Assembly: GCA_902362375.1 (NCBI GenBank)
Contig: CABIVS010000004.1
Coordinates: 177,304-241,303, forward strand
DNA: 64,000 nt
Source of the DNA: Bacteroidaceae bacterium
Lineage (GTDB): Bacteria; Bacteroidota; Bacteroidia; Bacteroidales; Bacteroidaceae
Direction: 5' to 3'
The position numbers and the translations under genes are program-made. Shown piece after piece: positions 34,780 to 43,980 of the stretch. The notes beneath the pieces were generated by a model. It ran no database searches. It was not told where the DNA came from and worked only from the letters and a program-made list of their open reading frames with translations. How positions within the stretch are numbered: position 1 is the stretch's first letter; the number at the start of each line of letters is the position of its first letter.

Positions 34780-35865
34780 ATGAAAGCAAAACACGTGATT
34801 CTCTATTTGCTGCTGGCTATTGTTTCCTCTTCTTGTATCCGCGAAGAAGCTCTCAATGCAGAAGCAGACATATTAAGTTGCATACTACCGGGAGTAGCCA
34901 TGACAACCAGTCCTATTATTAACAATAATTCCATCACTATCTTCGTCGGTCCGGGAACTGATATTTCAGAACTTACACCTGAATTTACATTGACTCCGGG
35001 AGCTACAATTAGTCCCCTTAGCGGTACGGAGCGAAATTTCAATACTCCACAAGAATATACTGTTACAGCCGCCGATGGTGTTTGGAAGAAAACGTATATC
35101 GTATCGGTTATCGACACCGAACTTGCCACGAACTATAATTTCGAAGATACGCTTGGCGGAAAGAAGTACTACATATTTGTAGAACGCGAAGGAGATAAAG
35201 TCGTTATGGAATGGGCCAGCGGAAATGCGGGCTATGCCATGACCGGCGTAGCTAAAACAGCTGATGATTATCCTACTTTCCAAACAACGGACGGAAAAGC
35301 CGGCAAATGCCTTTCTTTAGTGACACGCAGTACCGGATTCTTCGGACAGTTAGCAGGAATGCCCATTGCGGCAGGAAATCTGTTTATCGGTTCCTTCGAT
35401 GTAAACAATGCGATGAGTAATCCGCTTAAAGCAACTAAATTCGGTCTTCCTTTCCGGCATGTACCTACTTATCTGGCAGGTTATTATAAATATAAAGCAG
35501 GAGATCAGTTTACAGAAGGAGGCAAACCTGTAAATGGGAAACGGGATATCTGTGACATATATGCCATCATGTACGAAACCAGCGAATCTGTTCCAACTCT
35601 TGATGGGACGAACGCGTTTACCAGCCCAAATCTAATTTCAACAGCACGGATTGATAATGCCAAAGAAACAAATGAATGGACTTACTTTAAACTTCCTTTC
35701 ACCACTCTCCCCGGCAAATTCATAGATAAGGAAAAGCTAAGGGATGGAAAATATAATATAGCCATAGTGTTCACCTCAAGCCTGGAAGGAGATCATTTTA
35801 ACGGAGCAATCGGAAGTACGTTACTCATTGACGAGGCCGAGTTAATCTATCACTCGGAAAATTAG
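34780..35865 (+). CDS. PCMD-domain lipoprotein
   Basis: 361 aa. Lipoprotein signal ending SSSCIREEA with lipid Cys at C19. Residues about 30-110 form a DUF5018-like bacterial Ig domain (ITIFVGPGTDISELTPEFTL, YTVTAADGVWKKTYIVSV), and from about 120 a putative carbohydrate-metabolism (PCMD) domain with jelly-roll strands (YNFEDTLGG, GKCLSLVTRSTGFFGQLAG, FKLPFTTLPGK). Likely outer-membrane anchored and sugar binding. Followed after 32 bp by an outer-membrane barrel gene, probably an operon. Function not established. Confidence 0.8.
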   Translation: MKAKHVILYLLLAIVSSSCIREEALNAEADILSCILPGVAMTTSPIINNNSITIFVGPGTDISELTPEFTLTPGATISPLSGTERNFNTPQEYTVTAADGVWKKTYIVSVIDTELATNYNFEDTLGGKKYYIFVEREGDKVVMEWASGNAGYAMTGVAKTADDYPTFQTTDGKAGKCLSLVTRSTGFFGQLAGMPIAAGNLFIGSFDVNNAMSNPLKATKFGLPFRHVPTYLAGYYKYKAGDQFTEGGKPVNGKRDICDIYAIMYETSESVPTLDGTNAFTSPNLISTARIDNAKETNEWTYFKLPFTTLPGKFIDKEKLRDGKYNIAIVFTSSLEGDHFNGAIGSTLLIDEAELIYHSEN

Positions 35866-35897
35866 TAGAACTAAATAACTTTATAACAACAAGAACG

Positions 35898-36683
35898 ATG
35901 AAAATCTATCCGTATATATTCAGCTTACTAACCTGTATAGGAATAGCCCTCCCCGGCTATGCACAGGTTGATCGAAATGAAACACTGATCCGTTCCGCCC
36001 TTCACGGACTGGAATATGAGATAAAAGCAGGTTTCAGCATTGGCGGCACAGCCCCGCTTCCTCTTCCGGTGGAAATCCGTTCCATTGACGGATATAACCC
36101 GACATTGGCTATCAGTATAGGAGGTGAAGTGACCAAATGGATTGCCGTTCAGAACAAGCTCGGAATTATAGTCGGATTGCGGCTTGAAAACAAAGCAATG
36201 ACTACCGAAGCCACTGTGAAGAATTATAATATGGAGATTCTCGGGCAAGGAGGTGAAAGAATCAGTGGAGTATGGACAGGCGGAGTAAAAACCAAAGTAC
36301 ATACCGCCGGACTGACAATACCTCTAATGGCTACCTACAAACTAACCAACCGGTGGAACATCAAAGCCGGGCCTTATTTCTCCTATCTGCTTTCAAGAGA
36401 ATTTTCAGGTCACGTATACGAAGGATATTTGCGGGAAGATAATCCCACCGGTCCGAAAGTAGAGTTTACCGACGGCAAAATTGCAACATACGATTTCTCT
36501 GACGATTTGAGACATTTCCAATGGGGACTACAAGTAGGAGCCGGATGGCGAGCCTTCAAACACCTCAATGTGTACGCCGATCTTACCTGGGGATTGAATG
36601 ATATATTTAAAAACGATTTTAATACGATCACTTTTGCCATGTACCCCATCTACTTGAATATAGGTTTCGGGTATGCTTTTTAA
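35898..36683 (+). CDS. Outer-membrane beta-barrel protein (PorT-like)
   Basis: 261 aa. Signal peptide to about residue 22 (ALPGYAQ), then alternating amphipathic strands with Gly/aromatic pattern (LGIIVGLRLENKAM, WNIKAGPYFSYLLSREF, FQWGLQVGAGWRAFKHLNVY) and a C-terminal aromatic strand (YLNIGFGYAF). Fits small 8-strand barrels of the PF13568 type. Pairs with the upstream PCMD lipoprotein. Its stop overlaps the convergent calycin-like gene by 4 bp. Confidence 0.82.
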   Translation: MKIYPYIFSLLTCIGIALPGYAQVDRNETLIRSALHGLEYEIKAGFSIGGTAPLPLPVEIRSIDGYNPTLAISIGGEVTKWIAVQNKLGIIVGLRLENKAMTTEATVKNYNMEILGQGGERISGVWTGGVKTKVHTAGLTIPLMATYKLTNRWNIKAGPYFSYLLSREFSGHVYEGYLREDNPTGPKVEFTDGKIATYDFSDDLRHFQWGLQVGAGWRAFKHLNVYADLTWGLNDIFKNDFNTITFAMYPIYLNIGFGYAF

Positions 36684-37246
36684 GTCCCACTAGGCTCTGC
36701 CACCTGCTTCACTCCGGAGTAGGTTACTTTCACCGTCTGTTGCAATGCAGGCACTTTCACATTAATAGTCATGTCTGCATTTCCATCTTCTACAGTTCCC
36801 GTAACTGTCACAGGGCAAGTACCCAAAGAGGCGGCATCTCCTTCAAACGTAAGGTCTTGCTGTCCGGTGAATGTAGACACACCTTCCCCCTTCTTCACTT
36901 CACATTTATCAATGACAATATCTCCAAATTTTAGTATCTGCTGATTGATGAACAATTCAAAATCCTTCAGTTCAATCTTCACTTCCGTATTGCTGACCTG
37001 CGAGAGCGTGATAAACTTCTCTATTCCGTTGCCGATGACAATTTCCTGGTCAGAACCATCCGGTATCATGGATATATCCAGATTTCCCCAATACGTTCCG
37101 ATTACATCCGGAGCCGTTATCACAGCTTCCTCTTCGGGAGGATTCTCGTTATTCTTGTTATCACTGTTGTCATCGTCACTGCTACAAGCAGCAAAGAAAG
37201 TTAGAGCACATACCAATGCCAATAAATACAATAGATTCTTTTTCAT
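36680..37246 (-). CDS. Calycin-like lipoprotein
   Basis: 188 aa. Lipobox FFAACSSDDD (C21) followed by an Asp/Asn/Glu-rich linker with the acidic surface-export pattern. The rest reads as a beta-barrel: DVIGTYWGNLDISMIPDG, VKIELKDFELFI, GDIVIDKCEVKKGEGVSTF, PVTVTGTVEDGNADMTINVK. This fits the lipocalin/calycin-like domain family common in Bacteroides. Ligand unknown. Convergent with the barrel gene; no promoter word identified upstream. Confidence 0.78.
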   Translation of the reverse strand: MKKNLLYLLALVCALTFFAACSSDDDNSDNKNNENPPEEEAVITAPDVIGTYWGNLDISMIPDGSDQEIVIGNGIEKFITLSQVSNTEVKIELKDFELFINQQILKFGDIVIDKCEVKKGEGVSTFTGQQDLTFEGDAASLGTCPVTVTGTVEDGNADMTINVKVPALQQTVKVTYSGVKQVAEPSGT

Positions 37247-37370
37247 ACGTCTTTGGTTTAGTTATTACAATAAATTCGTCCTTTATAAACTAAAAAGAAG
37301 AAAAAAGGTTCAATATGCTTCCTTTTTCGAAGTTATTTCGAGTTCGCAACTTTCTTACCGAAAACTTTGT

Positions 37371-37378
37371 TATATTTG
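37371..37378 (+). promoter_or_regulatory. Bacteroides -7 element for aroC
   Basis: TATATTTG at 37371-37378, 29 bp before the aroC ATG. Confidence 0.6.
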
Positions 37379-37407
37379 CATATAGTAATTTTTAAAAAGC
37401 CACAACT

Positions 37408-38484
37408 ATGTTTAATTCATTTGGCAATATCTTTCGACTCACAAGTTTCGGTGAGTCTCATGGAAAAGGAATTGGAGGAGTGATTGACGGATTCCCATCA
37501 GGAATTACCATCGACGAAGAATTTGTACAACAAGAACTAAATCGCCGTCGTCCGGGACAATCAATCCTTACCACCCCACGCAAAGAAGCTGATAAAGTAG
37601 AGTTTCTTTCAGGTATTTTTGAGGGGAAATCAACCGGGTGTCCTATCGGTTTTATCGTTTGGAATGAAAACCAACACCCCAATGACTACAACAATCTGAA
37701 AAATGTATATCGTCCTTCACACGCTGATTACACATACACGGTGAAGTATGGAATCCGTGACCATCGCGGCGGCGGACGTTCCTCTGCACGCGAAACGATT
37801 TCGCGCGTTGTAGCCGGTGCATTGGCTAAGCTGGCACTCCGCCAACTGGGAGTCAACATCACTGCCTATACCTCGCAGGTAGGTCCTATCAAGCTTGAGG
37901 GTACTTACTCGGACTATAATTTCGACCTGATAGAAACCAACGATGTACGTTGTCCGGACCCTGAAAAAGCAAAAGAAATGGCAGACCTTATCTATAAGGT
38001 AAAAGGTGAAGGCGATACCATCGGAGGTACACTGACCTGTGTCATTAAGGGATGCCCCATCGGATTGGGACAACCTGTTTTCGGTAAACTTCATGCTGCC
38101 TTGGGTAACGCCATGTTAAGCATCAACGCTGCCAAAGCATTCGAATACGGCGAAGGATTCAAGGGATTGAAAATGAAAGGTTCCGAACAGAACGATGTTT
38201 TCTATAACAATAACGGACGGATCGAGACGCACACCAATCACTCCGGAGGTATTCAGGGAGGATTGAGTAATGGTCAGGATATTTATTTCCGTGTAGTGTT
38301 CAAACCGATTGCCACGCTGCTGATGGAACAGGAAACTGTCAACATTGATGGCGTCGACACCACTCTGAAAGCACGCGGACGTCATGACGCTTGCGTATTA
38401 CCTCGTGCCGTACCTATCGTAGAAGCAATGGCCGCCATGACTATACTCGATTATTACTTACTGGATAAAACGACGCAACTCTAA
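37408..38484 (+). CDS. aroC: Chorismate synthase
   Basis: 358 aa. FMN and EPSP site residues in [47 protein letters not shown], and [21 protein letters not shown] near the C-terminus, which matches the third family signature. Last common step of aromatic amino acid synthesis. The stop overlaps the next gene start by one base (TAATG), so translation is coupled to the M20 peptidase. Confidence 0.97.
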   Translation: MFNSFGNIFRLTSFGESHGKGIGGVIDGFPSGITIDEEFVQQELNRRRPGQSILTTPRKEADKVEFLSGIFEGKSTGCPIGFIVWNENQHPNDYNNLKNVYRPSHADYTYTVKYGIRDHRGGGRSSARETISRVVAGALAKLALRQLGVNITAYTSQVGPIKLEGTYSDYNFDLIETNDVRCPDPEKAKEMADLIYKVKGEGDTIGGTLTCVIKGCPIGLGQPVFGKLHAALGNAMLSINAAKAFEYGEGFKGLKMKGSEQNDVFYNNNGRIETHTNHSGGIQGGLSNGQDIYFRVVFKPIATLLMEQETVNIDGVDTTLKARGRHDACVLPRAVPIVEAMAAMTILDYYLLDKTTQL

Positions 38485-39848
38485 TGAACGAGATTCAGAA
38501 ATACATAGCGGCACACGAACCAAAGATGATGGATGACTTGTTCAGCCTCATCCGCATCCCCAGTATCAGTGCTTTGCCGGAGCACCACGACGATATGCTG
38601 GCTTGTGCGGAACGCTGGGCACAGCTGTTATTGGAAGCAGGTGTGGACGAAGCATTGGTAATGCCCTCACAGGGCAATCCGGTTGTTTTCGCTCAAAAGA
38701 TCGTAGACCCGGATGCAAAGACTGTATTAATCTACGCTCATTACGATGTGATGCCGGCCGAACCATTGGAACTCTGGAAAAGCGAACCGTTTGAACCGGA
38801 AATACGTGACGGACATATCTGGGCACGTGGAGCAGATGATGACAAAGGACAATCGTTCATTCAGGTGAAAGCATTTGAATATCTCGTCAAAAACGGATTA
38901 CTGAAGAATAATGTGAAGTTCATCTTCGAGGGTGAAGAAGAAATAGGTTCGCCCAGCTTGGAAGCTTTCTGCGAAGAACATAAAGAATTGCTGAAAGCAG
39001 ACGTTATTCTAGTGTCGGATACGAGTATGCTAGGAGCCGAACTTCCCTCATTGACTACTGGTCTGCGCGGGCTGGCTTATTGGGAAATAGAAGTGACGGG
39101 ACCGAATCGTGACTTGCATTCCGGACATTTCGGAGGTGCGGTAGCCAATCCGATCAACGTGCTTTGCCAGATTATCAGCAAAGTAACGGATGCCGACGGA
39201 CGTATCACTGTTCCCGGATTCTACGATGATGTGGAAGAAGTGCCGCAAGCCGAACGGGAAATGATAGCCCATATTCCCTTTGACGAAAAGAAATACAAAG
39301 AAGCAATCGGTGTAAAAGAGCTTTTCGGAGAAAAAGGATATAGCACATTGGAACGTAACAGTTGCCGTCCGTCTTTTGACGTATGCGGCATTTGGGGCGG
39401 ATATACAGGAGAAGGTTCTAAAACCGTACTGCCTTCAAAGGCTTATGCTAAAGTCTCTTGCCGGTTAGTGCCGCATCAGGATCACCATAAGATTTCGCAA
39501 ATGTTCGCAGATTATATTCTTAGTATCGCTCCTGACACAGTACAGGTGAAAGTGACTCCCATGCACGGAGGACAAGGATATGTGTGCCCGATTTCACTTC
39601 CTGCCTATCAGGCAGCAGAGAAAGGTTTCGAAATCGCTTTCGGGAAAGAGCCGTTGGCGGTACGCCGTGGCGGAAGTATCCCCATCATCTCTACTTTCGA
39701 ACAGGTATTGGGAATCAAAACCGTATTGATGGGATTTGGACTCGAATCGAATGCGATTCATTCTCCGAACGAGAATTGCTCATTGGAGATCTTCCGGAAA
39801 GGGATAGAGGCAGTCATAGAGTTTCATCAGGAATATGCCAGACGATAA
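38484..39848 (+). CDS. M20-family dipeptidase
   Basis: 454 aa. Zinc-peptidase motifs: VLIYAHYDVMPAEP (metal His/Asp), WARGADDDKGQSFIQ (bridging Asp), FEGEEEIGSPS (catalytic Glu pair), and the later LRGLAYWEIEVTGPNRDLHS of the dimerisation domain, then AIHSPNENCSLEIF with the last metal His. Cleaves dipeptides in the cytoplasm (no signal peptide). It shares a transcript with aroC; I see no metabolic reason for the pairing. A strong terminator follows. Confidence 0.94.
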   Translation: MNEIQKYIAAHEPKMMDDLFSLIRIPSISALPEHHDDMLACAERWAQLLLEAGVDEALVMPSQGNPVVFAQKIVDPDAKTVLIYAHYDVMPAEPLELWKSEPFEPEIRDGHIWARGADDDKGQSFIQVKAFEYLVKNGLLKNNVKFIFEGEEEIGSPSLEAFCEEHKELLKADVILVSDTSMLGAELPSLTTGLRGLAYWEIEVTGPNRDLHSGHFGGAVANPINVLCQIISKVTDADGRITVPGFYDDVEEVPQAEREMIAHIPFDEKKYKEAIGVKELFGEKGYSTLERNSCRPSFDVCGIWGGYTGEGSKTVLPSKAYAKVSCRLVPHQDHHKISQMFADYILSIAPDTVQVKVTPMHGGQGYVCPISLPAYQAAEKGFEIAFGKEPLAVRRGGSIPIISTFEQVLGIKTVLMGFGLESNAIHSPNENCSLEIFRKGIEAVIEFHQEYARR

Positions 39849-39886
39849 AGCGGATAAATAACAATCAAGTTATAAACGATACATAT

Positions 39887-39936
39887 AAAAGAGTGGTGGA
39901 CAAGCTTGATTACAAGCATTTGTCCACCACTCTTTT
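39887..39936. terminator. Bidirectional terminator between the M20 peptidase and bile salt hydrolase
   Basis: AAAAGAGTGGTGGACAA (39887-39903) and TTGTCCACCACTCTTTT (39920-39936) form a perfect 17-bp stem with A/T runs at the base, serving both convergent genes. Confidence 0.92.
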
Positions 39937-39958
39937 ATATATCTATCACACTGACAAA

Positions 39959-41023
39959 TTACATGACCGGAGTCTCGAAAAGGAAGGTAAATGATTGGCT
40001 GTCTTTCAAATCCTTCACTGCATCACCTGCATAAATTTCGCCCTTTGTCAGAGACAGTTTCTTAATACCGGCTTTCGGACTAAAATCAATTTTCTTCAAG
40101 TCCAGCCAAAACAAATTCGGAGTCAGGGTAGATTCGAAATAATATACCTTATTCTTCTGATCGGATACGGAACGCCAACGGGTAGAAGATATATAAGGCT
40201 TCTCCGGTGTATTAATACCAAATGGCACGGAAACATTACGCATCACACTCAATACGCTGGGAACTGCAATCTTTGCATCCGCAATCTGCGGAATGGCATG
40301 AATGTAAAATGAAGCCCGTACAAAACGGTCGCTTGCCCGGTTAGTTCCCGGCAACATCTGCAAGCCACCGATTTCTTTCCAGTAATCATTAATGGCCAAC
40401 TGATATTCATATCGAGGAGAATTTGTCATTACCCGGTATTCTTTTCCTTCGTGAATGCTCAATTTCCCATCCAGATATTCCAATACGGCCGTATTGCCTG
40501 TTTCATCAGTGATAGCCAGATGCAAGGTAGACTCCGGTCCTCCATTCGGCATACGGGGAGCATCAATGCGGAAAGTCTCCTTTTTCAATTCATCCACCGC
40601 TTCGCGTACTGTGGCAAAGTTATCAAGCACATACTGTGTCCAAATGCTGATGCCCATTGCCGGACGGGTATCGCCGGGAAGAGAATAAATGGATTCCGGC
40701 AAGAAAAGCAGGCTAGCCACTAATCCTTTCTCGTTCATTCCGTCACAAGTACCTATATCATATCCTGTAGCAATCACACTTCCATATTTGGAAGTCCAGT
40801 TCACTGTTTTTTCCTTATTATGTCCCATACGTTGGATGCCACGCGGAAATACATAGATATTCGTCATGATATCTTCTTTCCAGTCCATTGTACGTCCCGT
40901 TACCACCATCTGGTCAGGGCCTATATACACCGCACGCGTACATGCTTCTACAGGCTGTATACTCATCAAAGAGACGGTAGCCAACACCAATGCAACTCCT
41001 GCTAATTTTTTCTTCATATTCAT
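39959..41023 (-). CDS. bsh: Bile salt hydrolase (choloylglycine hydrolase family)
   Basis: 354 aa from ATG at 41023; the open frame upstream to 41125 is AT-rich and lacks a signal. A signal peptide (LAGVALVLATVSLM) ends PVEA before C28, so cleavage exposes the N-terminal Cys nucleophile (CTRAVYIGP), as required for Ntn hydrolases. VVTGRTMDWKED gives the catalytic Arg and Asp, CDGMNEKGL and TNSPRYEYQL the Asn residues, and TNRASDRFVR the Arg. Deconjugates taurine or glycine bile acids in the periplasm or outside. From memory it equals BT_2086, the characterised B. thetaiotaomicron enzyme. A near-promoter TGCATTTG lies at 41069-41062. Confidence 0.93.
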   Translation of the reverse strand: MNMKKKLAGVALVLATVSLMSIQPVEACTRAVYIGPDQMVVTGRTMDWKEDIMTNIYVFPRGIQRMGHNKEKTVNWTSKYGSVIATGYDIGTCDGMNEKGLVASLLFLPESIYSLPGDTRPAMGISIWTQYVLDNFATVREAVDELKKETFRIDAPRMPNGGPESTLHLAITDETGNTAVLEYLDGKLSIHEGKEYRVMTNSPRYEYQLAINDYWKEIGGLQMLPGTNRASDRFVRASFYIHAIPQIADAKIAVPSVLSVMRNVSVPFGINTPEKPYISSTRWRSVSDQKNKVYYFESTLTPNLFWLDLKKIDFSPKAGIKKLSLTKGEIYAGDAVKDLKDSQSFTFLFETPVM

Positions 41024-41105
41024 TCTATTTAAATAATTGATCTTCTTATTTATAATAAGAACAAATGCACCACAATTATTCCTCAAAAGAAAGATGATTT
41101 TAATG

Positions 41106-41128
41106 AAAAAAAGGCATTTATTCAATGC
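41106..41128 (-). terminator. Terminator of the channel gene
   Basis: GCATT (41114-41118) and AATGC (41124-41128) pair around a 5-base loop, followed on the minus strand by seven T residues. Short stem but good T-run. Confidence 0.65.
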
Positions 41129-41161
41129 AGGAAGAAATTTTAGGTTTTCAACGTATAAGGG

Positions 41162-43195
41162 TTACGCCAGTTTATAAAGTTCATATCCTCCCAATGCCAG
41201 TACATATGGCAGATTAAGAATAACGTCGGCATCCTTCTCCACCTCTTCGGGGTACTTTTGCAACAATTCGTTGAAAGGCATAATGAGAGGGTGTTGCAAG
41301 AAAACTTTATCTTTCACCTCGGCACGTCTCCAGCCAGCCACCGTACGCTCGGCATTCCATCGGTATTTCTCCATGCGCACCAACAGATACAAAACTTGAG
41401 ACGGTAGATTCTCATTGAACATAGATACGGATATACGCGCCGGCGAACGGTCGCTCCGCTTAATACCGTAGCCTAACGTGCGACAAAACACACTATAGGC
41501 ATCCAGTTGATAGCGGTTAGCCCAACGTAACGGCTCGCTCAATTTATTCCACAGATAGTGTGCCTGGTGATTCATCAAAATGAAGTCGGCAGAGTGGCTG
41601 CTATAAGATTCATACATCTTCTTCAACACCTCTTTCTGCTTGAGGCTTTCATCCGTATAGCAACAATCGTAGAGGTAATTCACATACAAAGCGAGTTTAT
41701 CCTGCAAGATGTTTTTCTTCATCCCCCTATCTACCATGCCGAACACCTTGACATAACGATAACGCCCTTGCTCATCATCCACTATCGACGACAAATCGTT
41801 ATTGAAATCCTGACGGATAAGTACACGACATTGATGCTGATAAACCTCATGCGGTAAATTGAGTCCTAATGAGAGACTCAAATCGGGATCATGCACACAA
41901 ATAGCCACTGTAAGCATACAGTGTTTATTTTGTGCCCATTGTTGTAGACGGGTGCGCATAGCAGTACTACAAATGTCGTCATGGCAATATTCTACCTCAA
42001 TATCGTCTATCTGACTCTCTATATAAGGAAATTGAGCTTTGAAGTAGTCTTTCTGTGACTCCATCTCTCGATCTACTAAAGTGATGCGGGTACGTATGCG
42101 TTCATCTGCCGGCAGACGGTCATCGTAATTGGCATAATGGCAGATACGTAGTGCTTCAAGCAACAGCGAGCGTCCCATCCGGTTGAATCCCACAATAACC
42201 AGATGCACATAGTCTTGACTAGTAGCACTCCAGCTTCCATCAGGTTGTTGCGTTATGCTTATGGGGCGATAGTCTAGCGGATCATAATATCTTTCACTAT
42301 CGGCAGCATAGAGACTCCATAGTTGCCGGGCCAGATTCTCGTGGAGGTTAAAGGGACGGAAAAAGATATTAGGTTTCCCCTCAATGCAAAACACCTCCGG
42401 CGGCAGATTCATCTTCTGTATGTTAGAGTACGAAGGGATGCTGTCGAACTGTACATACACAGGCATCACCTTGCCATCGGGGCATTTGCCACGCAAAGCA
42501 CTCACCAAATGCACAATCGCTATATTTTTAGCATCGCGTCCGCAACGTTCTTCATCACCCAATACATACACTTCACTCGCGCTCACTATGTTCAACCGCT
42601 GAAGTTCTTCGGCCGACTCAATGTTGCCAAAGTAAACAAGCACCTGCCGCTCTATTTCGATGGGCAAGGCAGACTGTATGCGATGGCGCACCGTTGCTGC
42701 CTCTATACCGCTCATCAGCAAGATACGTGCCGAAGGACATTCGTTATATAGTTCGCGTATCATATTGATAGATAGTTCATTGAAGCCTATCAATACATAG
42801 TGTTGAGTTATGTTGCGGTAAGTCATTCGCCCCGTGTTTACCACATCCACACGCCGCTCTATAATGTTGGAAATGGTAGAGATGAGCACACCGCCCAATA
42901 AAATGGATCCCGAAAAGCTAACAATTCCCAGCAATAGCCTGCTGGACCAAGCTGTCTCGTTCATTTGGTTACCAGGATCCACAAAGTTGTTGTACACCAC
43001 CCAGAGCCTTTCGCCCCATTCCTCATGTCCATAAAATTGGATAGAGAAGAACATCACGATGATAAAGAAGATAGCCAGCACCGTAGCAATAGTAACGAGT
43101 AACAGGGTGAGCTGCGACTTGATACCCCCCGAAATGGTGCGATCCATATACTCTTGTGAGAATATCTTCTTGTAGTAGTTTATAAAACGGTTCAT
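41162..43195 (-). CDS. CASTOR/POLLUX-like ion channel with RCK-type domains
   Basis: 677 aa. Two membrane helices at about residues 27-52 and 85-110 flank a polar stretch (YGHEEWGERLWVVYNNFVDP); the usual K-channel TVGYG filter is not seen. After them come two nucleotide-binding RCK-like units starting HYVLIGFNELSINMIREL (about 132) and HLVIVGFNRMGRSLLLEA (about 330), then a long C-terminal domain. This fits the CASTOR/POLLUX (DUF1012) cation channel family. The ion, ligand and role are unknown. It precedes the bile salt hydrolase on the same strand but a hairpin separates them. Confidence 0.72.
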   Translation of the reverse strand: MNRFINYYKKIFSQEYMDRTISGGIKSQLTLLLVTIATVLAIFFIIVMFFSIQFYGHEEWGERLWVVYNNFVDPGNQMNETAWSSRLLLGIVSFSGSILLGGVLISTISNIIERRVDVVNTGRMTYRNITQHYVLIGFNELSINMIRELYNECPSARILLMSGIEAATVRHRIQSALPIEIERQVLVYFGNIESAEELQRLNIVSASEVYVLGDEERCGRDAKNIAIVHLVSALRGKCPDGKVMPVYVQFDSIPSYSNIQKMNLPPEVFCIEGKPNIFFRPFNLHENLARQLWSLYAADSERYYDPLDYRPISITQQPDGSWSATSQDYVHLVIVGFNRMGRSLLLEALRICHYANYDDRLPADERIRTRITLVDREMESQKDYFKAQFPYIESQIDDIEVEYCHDDICSTAMRTRLQQWAQNKHCMLTVAICVHDPDLSLSLGLNLPHEVYQHQCRVLIRQDFNNDLSSIVDDEQGRYRYVKVFGMVDRGMKKNILQDKLALYVNYLYDCCYTDESLKQKEVLKKMYESYSSHSADFILMNHQAHYLWNKLSEPLRWANRYQLDAYSVFCRTLGYGIKRSDRSPARISVSMFNENLPSQVLYLLVRMEKYRWNAERTVAGWRRAEVKDKVFLQHPLIMPFNELLQKYPEEVEKDADVILNLPYVLALGGYELYKLA

Positions 43196-43363
43196 GCTTA
43201 TAACTTATTGATGGCAAAACATACAGGTTCTGCCCATATTGTGTACATTTCGAGCTATTTGTCCTGATAATCGTATCATATCATGCACCAATACCATATA
43301 ATCCGTATCAATGGGTTTTGGTTGACAGTCGTGTTTCATAAATAGAACATTTAGAGTTGTGTA

Positions 43364-43371
43364 CAAATATA
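43364..43371 (-). promoter_or_regulatory. Bacteroides -7 element for the channel gene
   Basis: TATATTTG on the minus strand, about 170 bp upstream of the start codon, implying a long leader (43196-43360) in which I saw no clear structure. Confidence 0.45.
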
Positions 43372-43980
43372 GTATTTTTCAACAAACCAGGTAGCTTTTC
43401 ACTTAACTATTTTCAGCAGTGTACTTTACCTTGTCATCGTATGGCAGCATATAAAATGAAATTCACCAGTGCAAGAAGACATTAATCACAAGATAACAGC
43501 TATGGAACGAAATAAAATTCGTATAAAGATCGAGTAAGATATTCTACTTCCATAAAGTAATATCTCCATAACCTTTATTGTATTTAAGATTATTCAATGC
43601 ATAGATTTAAGATTTTCTATGCAGAAAACTAGAATCTTTTATGCACTCGAGTAGTTGTCACGTTACAACGGGACAATGGTCACCTTATAGAATGACTAAT
43701 GTCACTTTATAAGGTGATATTAATCATTCTATAAGGTGACCATCTATCTCTGAAAGGATGAAACCACTAAAGATACAAAATAAATCAGTAAAAAGCAATA
43801 GTAAGGTAGGAAATTTGTCTGGACTGCAAACACACTTAATTTGTTTCAATGCAGCATAATAAAGAGGCCGCATTCATATAATGCAGATTAAATCTAACCT
43901 GTTAATTGCAGAACCTCCATCTCTCACTCTCTTCGTGATATGACGGTCTTTTTACTCCCAATTATCTTACCCCTTTTATA
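43372..43980. other. Gene-free stretch upstream of the channel gene
   Basis: About 600 bp, AT-rich, between the channel promoter and the topB stop. It holds the second 22-bp dyad array (43591-43743). The rest (43372-43590 and 43744-43980) shows no ORF, RNA gene or strong hairpin that I could find. Confidence 0.65.
43591..43743. repeat. Array of seven dyads at 22-bp period with a 20-bp inverted repeat (array B)
   Basis: ATGCA occurs at 43597, 43619 and 43641; 18-bp dyads of the form RTCAY-n8-RKGAY begin at 43657, 43679, 43701 and 43723. Dyad centres are about 22 bp apart throughout. The second and fourth large dyads are reverse complements, giving the perfect arms ATGGTCACCTTATAGAATGA (43676-43695) and its complement (43724-43743). 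As in array A, two core words share one register. Confidence 0.82.

Noticed and set aside
43676..43743. 20-bp inverted repeat as an invertible promoter switch
   Set aside because: The segment between the arms is only 28 bp and has no promoter word, no recombinase gene is near, and the repeat is explained by the dyad register.
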